Below, piece by piece: positions 1 to 12,020 of a stretch of 39,756 nt of DNA. Both the position numbers and the translations under genes were made by a program. A model generated the notes under the pieces. The model was not told where the DNA came from. It was given only the letters and a program-made list of their open reading frames with translations, and ran no database searches. The stretch is from Folioceros fuciformis (taxonomy: Eukaryota; Anthocerotophyta; Anthocerotopsida; Anthocerotales). Numbering within the stretch: the stretch's first letter is position 1; the number at the start of each line of letters is the position of its first letter. The stretch is taken from positions 80,447 through 120,202 of the forward strand of contig JBNGIO010006079.1 of the NCBI GenBank assembly GCA_049999805.1, given 5' to 3'.

Positions 1-1
1 G

Positions 2-1561
2 GAGGAGGAGCAGTCGAAGGCAGCGGCGGAGGTCAAGAAAGAAGAGTGGAAGGAGGAGCAGCACCCAAAGGAAGCGGCGAAGGAGAAGAAGGAAATGTGG
101 AAGGAGGAAGAGCAGCCCAAGGATGTAGTGGAGGTGAAGACGGGCGAGCGGAGAGAAGAGCAAGAACTTATGGAGGCCACAGAGAAGAAAGTCGCATGGA
201 AGACGGAACAGGACGAGGAGAAGGATGAAGAACCAGCGAAACAAGAGTGGAAGAAGGGTCCTAAGGAGGAGTTGTCGCAGCAGGCGGGAGGTGACGAAGC
301 CGAAGAAATGAAGGTGGAACTTCAAAGTGATTCTGCGGAAGAGCGCGGGGAGGAGCGGGATCAGGAGTGGAAGGATGCAAAGGACGAGGGAAGGAAAGCA
401 GAGAATGTAGGGGATAGGGCTGACGAGTCCGAGGAACAGCAGGAGACTAAGGGTACTAATAGCAAGGAGTTCACCGAGGAGAAAAGTGTGGTTGAGCAAA
501 AGGTGCAGAAGGGGGACGGGAATCCGATTAAGGAGATCGGCGGTGAGAAAGACCAAGAGTGGACGTCAGATGGAGGAGTTGAGAAGGCCAACAGCCAGGA
601 GGTTGAACAGGTTGATGGTTCTGAGAAAGGCGAGGGAGGACAAGCTGAAGGGGATGATGAGCAGGAAGAAGAAAACGAGAAGTCAGAGCACGGGCAGCAC
701 GAGTCCCAAGCTCAGGAAGATGTGAGACTGCCGGGCGAGAGGCAGGACGGTGACGATATGGATCTTGGAAAGCTGGTCACTGACCCACAAGATGCTGGGG
801 CTGAAGATGAGACTACTGCCGAAGTTGCGGAAGCTGAGTTTGACCTCTCTGACAATCTCAAGGAGATTGGTCAGCAACTTGAGAAGACAGCAGGCACCAT
901 CACCCACATTTTCAACCCTGGCTTTCAAAAGGGAGCTGAACTAGGAAAGCGGCTCATAGAGAGGGGCCATACACAGGTTACTGAGAGTTTCTCGCCCCTT
1001 ATTGGACGAGAGTATGCTCCCCTGGTTGCCTCACTTATTTCTTATGGCATTCTGCTGGTACCTTTGGGGCTCGTGGTGTTCATTTTTGAACGGATCAGGG
1101 CAGTTCTCTCTTTGCGGAAAGTTATTCTGTTCATCAACATATATTTGGCCGCTTATTTCGCCTCTCTTCTTCTTGCGTCCTTGGCACTCAAGAATGAGCC
1201 GATGGAGGTGCTGTCTAAATATTCTCCGTCCAGCTATCTCTTTTTGCAGATTCTGCAAGCATTGGGCTATGCCCTTTACTTCGTTCTTCAGAACATCTTC
1301 TTGATATCTACCTGTTCAACTGAGGAGTTCTGCCACAGATTCTCAGCTCTAATTCAATGGGTGGTTGCTAGTACGGTTGGTCTGCACTATTATGTCGTGG
1401 TGTTTCACAGAGCCATGGTGAAGAAGCCACCACGCATATCTTGGGAAGTTTATGGGATTTACAGTGTATCGTTTTCTGTATTGTGCCTTCTGGCAAAGCT
1501 GAAAAAGGGTAAGAAGGAGTATGTGCCCGTCGGAGATGATACCACGGACAAGAAGAACTGA
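2..1561 (+). CDS. Acidic-repeat multi-pass membrane protein, 5' partial
   Basis: The frame is open from base 2 at the left edge to a TGA at 1559-1561, so the true start lies outside the window; the ATG at 95 is probably internal, because the same Glu/Lys/Trp-rich pattern (units like KEEWKEEQ and EMWKEEEQ) already runs upstream of it. About the first 250 codons are highly charged and low-complexity (Glu, Lys, Gln, Asp). After a short amphipathic stretch (nt 850-1000) come about five hydrophobic segments, roughly nt 1014-1090, 1120-1190, 1235-1310, 1340-1410 and 1440-1500, then a basic tail ending DDTTDKKN. The C-terminal membrane domain looks like a conserved plant membrane protein of unknown function, but I do not recognise the family. 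No intron is needed in the visible part. The charged region probably faces the cytosol (inference). The next gene is convergent. Confidence 0.7.
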   Translation, partial: EEEQSKAAAEVKKEEWKEEQHPKEAAKEKKEMWKEEEQPKDVVEVKTGERREEQELMEATEKKVAWKTEQDEEKDEEPAKQEWKKGPKEELSQQAGGDEAEEMKVELQSDSAEERGEERDQEWKDAKDEGRKAENVGDRADESEEQQETKGTNSKEFTEEKSVVEQKVQKGDGNPIKEIGGEKDQEWTSDGGVEKANSQEVEQVDGSEKGEGGQAEGDDEQEEENEKSEHGQHESQAQEDVRLPGERQDGDDMDLGKLVTDPQDAGAEDETTAEVAEAEFDLSDNLKEIGQQLEKTAGTITHIFNPGFQKGAELGKRLIERGHTQVTESFSPLIGREYAPLVASLISYGILLVPLGLVVFIFERIRAVLSLRKVILFINIYLAAYFASLLLASLALKNEPMEVLSKYSPSSYLFLQILQALGYALYFVLQNIFLISTCSTEEFCHRFSALIQWVVASTVGLHYYVVVFHRAMVKKPPRISWEVYGIYSVSFSVLCLLAKLKKGKKEYVPVGDDTTDKKN

Positions 1562-2575
1562 ATGGACACTTTCTGTATCCTACTTTTGGAAGGAGGCTTT
1601 CAAACATCCCGCATTCATTCAGAGGCAAACAGCACTCTCGGGAAATGGCCGACTCAGGTTCAAATCCCAAGACACTCGTGCGTCATAATTTTTGCATGAA
1701 CTGTACGACTTGCCAGCATCCGTGTAGTTAGTCAATAGGTGTTGGTTGTGTCATCCGGCGGTTTGAATGGGCACAGTAGATTCGAAGAGCTGAGAATTTC
1801 TGCTCTAGCAGCTGTGCTAATTGCCGAGGCATTTATTTCTGACAATTATTTGTTGCCGGTTCCATCTCGTTCAGGATTGCCGGCCTAGTTTTGGATGGTG
1901 CATTGTGCAAACGTGCGCGGGTTGCTCCGCGTACAACGGTGCAACTCTTGTAACTTTAGTCCATAATATAGTTCATTGGATAGATCGTGGAGCAATACTC
2001 CCGCGGATAAATCCTTCTTTGTCACAGTCCACATGTGATAATTAGCCTGTTACGACTTTACGTACCAGTCCTGCAGCTACGCTATCCAGTACATTGTACT
2101 TTGGTGTACATGAAGCCGGGTTCAACCTCATTGCACCACAAACACCCCAATTGTGTCATCCCGGGTTGGAGCTCTCTAGGCACCTTCCTGCGAGGCCCTG
2201 CAATAACTGATGACCAGATAAAAAACGGTAGACAGAAAAAGCATTTGAGCCACCAGCATTTGCAAGACAGTTCAAGTTCAAGATGATGAGCGAGGCTTGG
2301 CAGGCATTTGAAGGTGGGAGAAGGAGAGGAGGCAACGATTGACTCACCAACACAGACCTTCACGACTCATTTCCATGTCGTCCACCGCAATCTGTGACAG
2401 GAGTTTGCAGAAGCCAGAAAGCTGTTCTGGAGCCTTGCCTGAAAGTATCCTGGTGATGGATTCTTACAGTAATGACAGAGGCACGGGCTTCAGCAGCTGT
2501 GTAACCTTCATACACAGATGTGCTGGCAGAGGCCATAACCAAAGCATTCCCTACCTTGAACAATCGTCCGGCTTT
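1562..2575. other. Convergent intergenic region
   Basis: No convincing gene here. It lies between two convergent genes and should hold both 3' UTRs. The open frames in it are short, lack family resemblance and overlap on both strands. No clear repeat or RNA gene was seen. Confidence 0.5.
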
Positions 2576-3186
2576 CTACGTCTCCTTCGCATCGTCTTTC
2601 CCGAGATTCTCATACTGACTGTAGTCCTCTATGCAGTCCAGGTACGACTCTGTGACAAGTTCACCAGCACCTTCGTTGATTCTATTCGCAATGGCCTTGA
2701 ACACCGGCTTGTGTGTGAGAGCAGCCTCCTTGTTGTTCCGCAGAAACTCGTTTGCTTCCTCCGAGAGCTGCAGCGCAAGGCCATACTTGTTGGAAGACTG
2801 AGCTATTAGACGCTCCACGTCAATCAACACCTGCTTTCCTTCCTCTTTGATAAGTCGTTTCTGTGCGTCCAAGAAGGGAAAATCTTGCTCTTTTTCGTCT
2901 AACCTCGGATCCCTCCTCCGCTGCCAACACACGCAAACATATGTCATTCCGTACCGCACTGAAGCCAGCCTCCTGATTCCTCACTCTCAGTGAGTCGTCC
3001 ACTTACTGCTCTCCTCCGCCGGAAGCTCACGGAATCCTTCCCGCCAGTCCAATTTCCTGGCTTGGACTTGCCTGATTGAGAGCCACTGGATCCGCGCTGG
3101 GACGGAGCAGCGGGGTCCGGAGCAACCGCCACGCAGATGCGAAAGGAGACGCAAGCCGATAGCGTCGCTGCCGCCATGCTTGTCAC
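2576..3186 (-). CDS. Putative plastid-targeted conserved protein
   Basis: Two exons on the minus strand: 3186-3007 and 2920-2576, joined across an 86-base intron (donor GTAAGT at 3006-3001, acceptor CAG at 2923-2921), phase 0. The product is 174 residues. The N-terminal exon (60 residues) starts MTSMAAATLSACVSF, rich in Ala/Ser with few acids, and then becomes basic, as expected for a chloroplast transit peptide (inference). The C-terminal exon is compact, mostly helical-looking and acidic-basic mixed, with recognisable blocks DFPFLDAQKRLIKEEGK, SSNKYGLALQLSEEANEF and DYSQYENLGKDDAKET. It looks like a conserved green-lineage protein, but I cannot name the family, so no function is claimed. 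A second Met at 3177 could also be the start. It is divergent from the P5A ATPase gene, with 540 bases between the start codons. Confidence 0.65.
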
Positions 3187-3726
3187 CAGGTCGACTGAAG
3201 CTTAGGGCGATATAAGGGAAAAACGGAATAGAGGGGCCTGTAATTTGGTTGGCCGCAGTTGCCACGAAATAAGTGGGCGTGATTTCATGTCTTCTTGCGC
3301 GCCCACGGAAATTCCTCGCATCAGCAATCGATTTCGCCGGTGGCCTCGGGGTACCTGAGCTTTGTCGCGGCAGGCCTTTGCGATTTCGTTGCGGCGCAGT
3401 GGACGTGCACCTGCTCGTGGCTTGGCAGGAGCACTTGGTCGTGGACGGCAGTGTCTTGGAGCAGATCTGGGGAGTGCTAATTTCATTTCCGAGGTGGATG
3501 GGCAGGTTCTGAGATTAGGTTAGGAGATCTAGGCAGCTGGGGGCTTAAGGTGCGAGATCCTTGAGAAAGAAGGCGGAGGATTCGAAGCATGGTGGCAGTG
3601 CTGGGGAGGTGGCGGAGATTGCGTGCGCAGGTCCGAGGGGAGTTCGATCGCATTGGTCGTGGTATTCGCAACGACAAATTTTAAGTTTGTCCCTCCTGCG
3701 TACGGTTGCTGAGAGCTGGGAGAGAG
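3187..3726. promoter_or_regulatory. Shared divergent promoter region
   Basis: A 540-base stretch between the start codons of two divergently oriented genes, so both promoters and 5' UTRs must lie here unless a 5' UTR intron extends one of them. There is a TATA-like GATATAAG at about 3210-3217, but it is too close to the minus-strand start codon to be a confident TATA box for it. No repeats seen. Confidence 0.4.
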
Positions 3727-6700
3727 ATGGGAGTGCCGGTGGATGGCAAAGTTGTGCGCGAAGTAGAGCTGTACAAGTGGAGACCTTTCGCTTGGCGGCT
3801 GAACATCTGGACGTTTGCCGTGTTGTATGGTGCATGGATGGTTTTCCTCGTTCCAAGCCTGGACGTCACGGATGCAGGTTTTGTTGTGGGGGGGTTGATA
3901 TTGCTCCACATCTTGACGTTCCTCTTCACGGCCTGGTCTGTTGATTTTCGGTGCTTCGTACAAGCTAGCAGGGTTAGTCTTCAGCTCGGCTTGCAGACTC
4001 GACTATCTTCCTGTCGTACTCGGTTTGTTTTCACCCCTGCACATGGGTGAACGGCTTTGTGGAATGGTACATACAGGTTAAGGACGTCATTGAAGCAGAC
4101 ATCTGTAAAGTAATACCTTCCAAATTTTCGGGATCGAAGGAGGTTGTCCCTCTGGAACACAAAAAGAATGTTGGGGTGAGCTCGGTTGCAGATGCCAGTA
4201 CTTGGGCATATGGCTCATACGTCTCAAACGAACCACTGCAGTGGTTCGTTTGTTCATTATGTTTTCATGGTAGGAGCTCATTCTCGTAGATAATTTCTTG
4301 TCTGATTTGAGTTTCTGTTGCTGTGAATTTGCTCAGAGTGAAGTGTTAGGCCCAAGGCAAGTAGGAGGTCCTACTGTTGAGGAATTTGCTTTCGGGTTTC
4401 GAAAGCAGCGATTTATCTTCCAAGAAGAGCATCATAAGTTCCGCAAGCTGGATTATCCATCTAAAGAGACATTTGGGAGCTACATCAAAAGCACGGGATA
4501 TGGATCAGAGGCGAAGGCTCAAGCTGCTCTGGAAAAATGGGGCAGAAATATGTACGTATGGATGTTTCTGGATGAGAAGAATCTTATTCTTTTACTCAAA
4601 TGGCCCTTGTTTGTGTGCATTTTGGGTCAGGTGAAGAGCATGTATGATTTGAGGGAACCTGACGTGTTTTGCTGTTAATTGTAGCTTTGAGTTTCCTCAA
4701 CCCACATTCCGACAGCTCATGACAGAGCATATGCTGGAGCCCTTCTTTGTATTTCAGGTCTGTGTCTGGGTTTTGACCATAGCTGCCGTTGTTGCAGAAG
4801 ACTCCAAATTCTGTGTGCTAACATCTCTGCTTTTGTGGCAGGTCTTCTGTGTTGGGCTTTGGTGCCTTGACGAGTACTGGTACCACAGCCTCTTCACTCT
4901 TTTCATGCTCATCTTATTTGAGTCAACGGTTGTGAACAGCCGTTTGAAAACTTTGACAGAGCTGAGACGGGTCCGTGTTGATACACAAACGCTGAATGTA
5001 CACCGGGGTGGAAAGTCAGTGAAAATCCTTCGTCTTTGACACATCCTTTTGGGTTTCTGCAACTTATGGATTTTTATCTGATGACATTCCTGGACTCGGC
5101 TGGTAACGATGTATCTGTGTTTCTTTGCTTGAGTCTCAGGTGGGTCAAGATGTCGGGGATAGATCTTCTCCCGGGCGATGTTGTGTCTATTGGCAGACCA
5201 ACAGGAACAGGAAGTGAAGAGAGAACTGTTCCAGCAGATATGCTACTTATAGCTGGAACCGTTATTGCAAATGAAGCGTTGCTTACAGGAGAATCCACAC
5301 CTCAATGGAAGGTGGAGCCATCTCTCTTGGAATTGGGGTTGTAGGTGGGTCTTGTTGGTGCTCAATTTGAATGTCATATGTTGTTCTTTTTCTTCAGGGA
5401 CCTATTACAGGTAGGGAGCTAGGTGAGAGGCTGTCGATCAGGCGTGACAAGAATCATGTGTTATTCGGCGGCACCAAAATTTTGCAGCATACTCCAGACA
5501 AGGTCTTTTGGCTAGTGTTTTTCTTCTAGATGTTTGTCAGCTTTTTGAAGCTGACAGTGTTTTGTGGAGTTTTCTCATCAGCAGATGTTTTGCTCCAAGT
5601 GCAACAGGGGTCAGTTTTGAAGGCACCTGATGGAGGATGCTTAGCTGTAGTATTGCGCACAGGCTTTGAGACAAGCCAAGGAAAGCTTATGCGGACTATC
5701 TTATTTTCTACGGAGAGGGTATGTTTGTTGTGCTCGTGAATGTAGCCTGTCGATAACAACAGCGTGTACTTGTACCTCCTTTACATTGGTGGGGAGAGCT
5801 CTCTGGCCATTGTGGGCAAGATGTTTGCACAGCTGACTTATCGTGTGTTTGCAGGTTACGGCCAATAACTGGGAGAGCGGCCTCTTCATTCTGTTTCTCG
5901 TTGTCTTTGCTGTAATTGCCGCTGGGTATGTCTTGAAGCAGGTCAGTGTTTCTGTGCGGCGTGTTGAATGGGTCTGTGACAACTTCTCTGTCTGGGTTCG
6001 TAAAGTACCATGTGAGCTCCGGTATTGAGCTATTCTTTGCGCCGTGGCTTTGATGTTAGGGCTTGGAGGATCCAACGAGAAGTAAATATAAGCTGTTTCT
6101 GCATTGCACCTTCATCATTACATCCGTCATTCCTCCGGAGCTGCCAATGGAGCTATCCATTGCAGTTAACACCTCCCTGCTCGCTTTGGCCAAAAGAGGA
6201 ATCTACTGCACGGAACCATTCCGTATCCCCTTCGCTGGCAAGGTATGTTATGAAATGGTCTCACATTTAGATATTTTGCCGTTGAAGGTTAAAGTTGTAC
6301 CCTCAATTAAAAATGGATATCACCACATGTAGGTTGATGTCTGCTGCTTTGACAAGACTGGAACGTTGACAAGCGATGACATGGTACGTAGATGTGGTGC
6401 GAATTGCGTCCTGTGATCTGTTGTGTCCTACTGCGTGCTCAGGTCTGCTATTTTCCTTCCAGGAGTTTCGTGGTGTGGCCGGTGTGGAGGAAAGCTCTGA
6501 AGTGGTTGACGATGTTAGCAAGCTGCCAGAGCGTGCTGTCCATGTGCTGGCGGCATGCCATGCTCTGGTCTTTGTTGAGAACAAGCTTGTAAGTTTTAGA
6601 AATGTTGAAGTCGGGGGATGCATTAATGTTTGCCCAGTCAGAGCTCTGACAGGATCTCTCTTGAATGTGCTAAGGTTGGCGACCCGTTAGAAAAGGCAGG

Positions 6701-9569
6701 CCTGAATGGGATTGATTGGTCGTACACTGCGGATGAGAAAGCAGTGCCTCGCAAGTAAGATTTAGAGGATAAGACGTCCTTATCTCATGATTTCAAACCT
6801 ATTGAAGGATGACAGTATCCAAAGAACTTGGTCATTGTCAATCACGTGATGATCACACACGCCTTCCTTCCGAATGTGTGTGTGATGATAAGGGCACCCT
6901 GCCCCCTGATTTTCTTTTGACGTATATCTTCAACTGTCGCAGGGGTTCTGGGCATCCAGTACAAATCCTGCAGCGGCACCATTTTGCGTCCCATTTGAAA
7001 CGTATGGCTGTAGTGGCTCGCATCAATGAAACATTTGTTGCACTTGTGAAGGTAAAACCTCGGAATATCAAGAAGTACGCAGCACGTACTCAGTCATGAA
7101 TTGAGAGACGGCATGCTGACTGTTGCTGATGTGCAGGGTGCACCAGAAACCCTACAGGAGAGACTAGTGGAGTTACCTGAGGGGTATGTCGCAAAGTATA
7201 AGCACTACACACGTCAGGGTGCCAGAGTGTTGGCTTTGGCTTACAAGGAACTGCCTGATATGCCTGTAAGTACTTTCACTGCTTGGGTGGTTCAGTACTA
7301 GAAAGTGTTCGGTTTGAGCAAGTGGATCATGAAGGTAATCTCCTTGTTTGTGGCAGGTGGGTGAAGCCCGAGATTTGGAACGGGATGAGGTGGAGAGCGA
7401 TCTTCACTTTGCTGGTTTTGCGGTATGTTCCATGTATTGATGTGCTATTCAATCAAGATTCACAAGCAGGAAGAGTGGTAATCCTTGTTTCAATGCAGGT
7501 CTTTGCATGCCCTATGAGGAGTGATTCTGCAGAAGTGCTCAAGGAGCTGAAGGACTCTTCCCATGACCTTGTACGGCTCTACGCCGCAAACAGTCGTTTG
7601 GTGCTTTACCTCGATTTACACTTGAAGCACCGGGTTTTAAGGATTGCGATGTCCATGGTATGTATTGCCTGCAGGTCATGATCACAGGGGACCAAGCCTT
7701 GACGGCCTGCCATGTTGCAGCTCAAGTTCACATTGTATCTCGGCCAGTTTTGATTCTTACTCCAAAGAGAGGGATTTCAGGGCCTGAAACTTTCCAGTGG
7801 ATTTCGCCAGATGAGGCGGTGACAATTCCGTTCAGGTGAGCATTGTCAGTGGAACAACAGGAGAACTGCTTTGTAGCTTGGGTGGCTGCTCATTAAATCA
7901 TCAAATGTGGTCTCCTATCAGCGAAGATGAAGTTTTTCCTTTATCTGCGGACCATGACCTCTGTATTGCGGGTGATGGCCTGGAAATGCTCCAACGGATT
8001 GACGCCTTACCTGACGTCATTCCTTTTACAAAGGTACGCGTAGTCTGTGCTGCCGTGGAATCTGTAGTTCTTTCAAGTGTTTCCTTGTCGATTAAAATAC
8101 ACTTCGACGCAGGTATTTGCCAGGGTAGCACCAGATCAGAAGGAGTTGGTAATGACAACCTTAAAAGCGGCTGGTAGAGTTGCTCTCATGTGCGGAGATG
8201 GGACGAATGATGTTGGTGCTCTGAAACAGGTTTGAAATTGTTCTGTGTCATCAGGAGCCTTTGAGGCTGTCAGTTGCATTAAGTGTGCAGGATCGTTGTA
8301 GTATGACTTACTGGAAAGGTGCGATGCAGGCACAAGTGGGTGTCGCCCTCCTAAATGTGGTGACACCATCCACCACCGGACAGAAATCTCCACCTGGGAC
8401 ATCTGCAGGTATTCCTTACGACTACAGCTAGCCTGAACCGGTTGCGTTGCAGGCAGCTTCTTGTGCTGCCACCTCTTGGAATGCATCGGAGGGAGTCTGA
8501 GTCTGCTTGTATATACTCAGGTGTGGGCAAGGCTTCTAGGAAGTCAAAAAGTGTTGTGAATGGTGTATCTACAGCTGCGCCATCACCCTCGGGGTCAAGC
8601 CGCTCACCAAGACAGGGAGCACCTCCCAGTGGGCAACTCATTGCAAGCAGCTCAGGAGGAGCCCTTCACTCAGCTACAGGGCGGCCACTGAACGCCGCTG
8701 GGATAAAACTGCAGAAGATGGTGGATGAGATGAACGACGAGGGGGATGGTCGAACAGCCCCGGTTGTGAGGCTTGGTGATGCATCAATGGCATCACCTTT
8801 CACAGCGAAGCATGCATCGGTTCGGCCAACAACCGACATAATCCGGCAGGGAAGAAGCACTCTTGTGACAACTCTGCAGATGTTCAAAATCCTGGGGTTG
8901 AATTGCCTGGCAACGGCGTATGTACTGAGCGTGATGTACCTGGACGGAGTGAAGCTGGGTGACGTGCAAGCCACTATTCTGGGTGTCTTCACCGCAGCGT
9001 TTTTCCTGTTCATCTCCCACGCCAAGCCCCTCAACTCCCTTTCAGCAGAGAGGCCTCACCCCAACATCTTCAGTCTGTATGTGATCCTCTCCTTGCTGGG
9101 ACAGTTTGCCCTCCACCTAACCTTCCTGGTCATGTCCGTCCAAGGAGCCAAGCAGTTCATGCCAGAAGAGTGCGTAGAGCCCGACTCGGAGTTCAGCCCC
9201 AACCTTGTCAACACAGTGTCGTACATGGCCAACATGATGATCCAGGTAGCCACCTTCGCTGTGAATTACATAGGCCACCCCTTCAACCAGAGCATCCGAG
9301 AGAACCGGCCTTTCTACTTCGCCCTGACCTCAGCCGCCATCTTCTTCACGGCCATCACTTCCGACAGATTCCGGAGCTTGAACGATTGGCTCAGACTGGT
9401 GCCCCTCCCCCAGCCCTTCGGCCAGAAGTTGCTGATCTATGCCGGAGTGATGCTGGTGAGCTGCTACGCGTGGGAGCACTTCCTGAGGCTTCTGTTCCCG
9501 GTCAAGATGCCCAGTCTGAAGCCTAGGCAACGGAGGAAGGCCTTTGAAGGCAAGGACAAGACTCTCTAG
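3727..9569 (+). CDS. PDR2: P5A-type cation-transporting ATPase (MIA/PDR2-like)
   Basis: Endoplasmic-reticulum P5A ATPase. P5A pumps act in ER protein quality control as transmembrane-helix dislocases (yeast Spf1, human ATP13A1); Arabidopsis MIA/PDR2 affects pollen and phosphate-starvation responses. I place 22 exons: 3727-3972, 4077-4175, 4337-4551, 4685-4757, 4842-5014, 5140-5311, 5398-5502, 5608-5718, 5855-5941, 6060-6242, 6333-6383, 6463-6588, 6675-6754, 6943-7051, 7137-7265, 7357-7422, 7499-7570, 7675-7835, 7922-8033, 8113-8229, 8330-8408, 8521-9569. All phases agree and give 1204 residues, near the usual 1180. Motifs: TGES 318-321, PPELP 452-456 (P5A signature in helix M4), DKTGTLT with the phosphorylated Asp495, KGAPE 610-614, TGDQ 703-706, GDGTND 818-823. 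The last exon holds the C-terminal membrane helices. The TTG upstream of 3727 is not the start; ATG 3727 aligns with the family N-terminus. Exon 21/22 encodes the variable Ser/Pro-rich loop, the least certain junction. Confidence 0.95.
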
Positions 9570-12020
9570 ACTTGGTGGTGGTGAGATTAAGGCGGACGTG
9601 CTCCCCTTACGAGAGCAAAGGATTCAGTGTAGGTCTAGAGCTCCAGTTGTACTGACCACTGGTGCATATAATTTTGCTTCCCTTCCCGTCAGAGACTTGT
9701 AGCTGTACTTCATTCCCCTGCTTTTCTGCAGGCCACTCAAGTTGTCGTTGGCAATCCACTCAGAGGTGTGTGTCTGTCTATGCGGCAACATCATATCCCC
9801 GGCTGGCCTCGGGTACACGCGTAACGTGACACATGAAGGCCGCTGCTACGGGCACATTCCGTCGCTCGTTCACCCGTCGTCTTCGGGGGACGGGATGAGT
9901 GCATATACATACATACCTAGCGTGCATCCAGCTGTGGCGCGCCCGCTTTTCGCCTTTGTGACGACAGTTGCGAGGACACAGCATGGCTTCGTATGCACAA
10001 AGCCACCAGCACAAGGGACTGGCTGATGGCAGGGCAGCCACTCCGTCCCCCCTGCTTTTTCTGCACTACAGCCTGCCCCTGTCCTGGCGCCTGCCTGGCG
10101 CCTGTTGCCTGCCCCAACTGATGAGGGAAAACTGACTGCTGCCTGCCACCCTGGAGATCCCCAATCCCTCTCAACCCCAGGCCCTGCCAGGGCGCCAGAT
10201 TCCATATCCAGAAACAGCCTGCCTGCCTGCGCTACAAGGCAGTCCAGTCCAGTGCAGAGTGCAGTGCAGTTCAGTTACCCCACTCGCCTACACTGCGGTA
10301 TTCGCGCATAGTAGAATGCTGGTAAAACCCTACGCTTCTACCCACCCTGGGGCCGTTCCCGGCTCCTTCCCTGGCCGGCGCCCGCCAGAGCCTCCTACTG
10401 CAGGAGTACACGCTACCAGTGCGCGACGAAGGCCAGTGTCCGGGAAGGGAAGGTAAAGGACCGTAAGTTCGCTCCACTTCCGGCGCCGGCCACCGGCCAC
10501 CCGCCAGAAAAGCGCGTCATCTGGAGTAGCACTGAAGACTGTGATCACAGACAGCGCACTTTCCCCCTCCCTTTACTCTTACGCGAATGTCCTCCCCTGA
10601 GAGGACTCACATGCAACTTGCCCCACAGCGGCTTCTCTCACTGCACGCCAGTTGCCACGGCCGTGGACCACGTCCCCAATGCTATTCTCACTTCCACACG
10701 GTCTGCCTGAGAGATGTCCAATGACTCAGTCCGGAAGTAACGCGTCACGACGGGGCATTGTATATCCGGGCTTGGTTCAGCGAACGGAACGACGACTCGA
10801 ACCCGCGCCACCTTCCTGGCGCGCAGCCGCAGCGACCAGCACGACAACTTCCAAAGCCACCAACTTACGGCCCGTCCGAGCACCTGCTGCTGTACCAGCC
10901 CCGTCCCGTTGCCGTTCTGTCTCGGCCTGGACGGGGCCCACTCCCGCGTTTTGAAAATTTGAACCAAGACCGGGCTGTTATCGCCAGCTTTGCAGCTGGC
11001 CGCTTGTCGTTTCTTAACATCCTCTCGTCCAAGTCAAGGTAAGGACGTATGCAGCCGCGCTGGAGACGAGGAATCTGGCTCATCAATGTCTGAAAATGCG
11101 TGGGAAAAGCACGCAAATAAAGGAAGAAGTGGTTAAAGCAAATACACAGAGATGGTGAGGCTGGGAATCCAGCCCGGTGCTGTGCGGAAAAGGCCAGGCC
11201 AACACGGACCTCGCTAGCTGGCACATGGCTGGGAAGGGATCCCGCCTGAGCGCAGCACAGCGCTCGCTAATGCATGCCATCAAGTTAACGCGGATTAACA
11301 GCCGCCACCTTGTTAACTCACCTTCTGTGTCTGTCTCTGCACCTGCGCCCCCTTCTACGCCTTATTATATTATTGGCGTTACCATTATTTTTAGAGTGCC
11401 GTAACTGTGCCAGTTCCTGTTGGCCACGCCCTGAGGGAAGTTGCAACCCGGGAAGGCATGTGGTCGCGGGCCCGGGCTGCCCCCCAGCTGGCACTGCCCC
11501 GAGCTCCTCTTACGGACCCCTCGCTCGCTACGATCATCACTCCCGCCCTTCAGTCCTCTATCTTCTGTCACTCCCGCCTGCCAGCGCCGAGGCCTGCTCC
11601 TGCTCCTGCGCCTGCCTGCCTGCCCTCCTGCCTTCTGCGCCTGCCCGCCTGTCTTCTCCCCGGTGCCTTCTCTGCCTCGCGCGACCTCTCCCGCGCCTCC
11701 TCCGGCTCAGCTAGGGTCTGCTGTGGTGAGCTACTCCGGCGTGCGTCACTTTCGTGTTGCGCTCTCCCTGCTTCCTCCTCTTCTCGTGCTGGCGGCGCAC
11801 TTCTCCTTGTTCGTTTGAGGTTTGATTGCATGCTTGTGCGGAAAATGGTGCGGAGATAGTGGATCTGCGGAAAGAGAGGGCGCGTCTCTGGTGCTTTGCT
11901 CTGTCTCCTTTTGTTTCTTATCGTGCGGCTTTTGTTGCTAGGTTGATAATACAGCGGCGGGAGCTTACTCTTCAGCCGAAGCTGCTTCTCGGCCCTTTGC
12001 CGTACCGAATCTTTGCAGCG
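9570..12020. other. Long gene-free region, incl. 5' region of AG-peptide gene
   Basis: No supported gene in 2.45 kb. The left end is the P5A 3' UTR. The middle is GC-rich with short imperfect repeats (tandem CCTGGCGCCTG near 10085-10105; CAGTCCAGTCCAGTGCAG-type runs at 10236-10272). From about 11520 to 11820 the plus strand is strongly C/T-rich with CCTGCC-type repeats, a common pattern in plant 5' UTRs and core promoters, so transcription of the downstream peptide gene may start here (inference). The apparent long reading frames on both strands are products of this skewed composition. Confidence 0.45.

Noticed and set aside
1655-1670. tRNA-like T-arm GGTTCAAATCC
   Set aside because: The flanking bases do not form the T stem and no acceptor or anticodon arm is visible; a similar GGTTCGAGTC on the minus strand near 10795 fails for the same reason.
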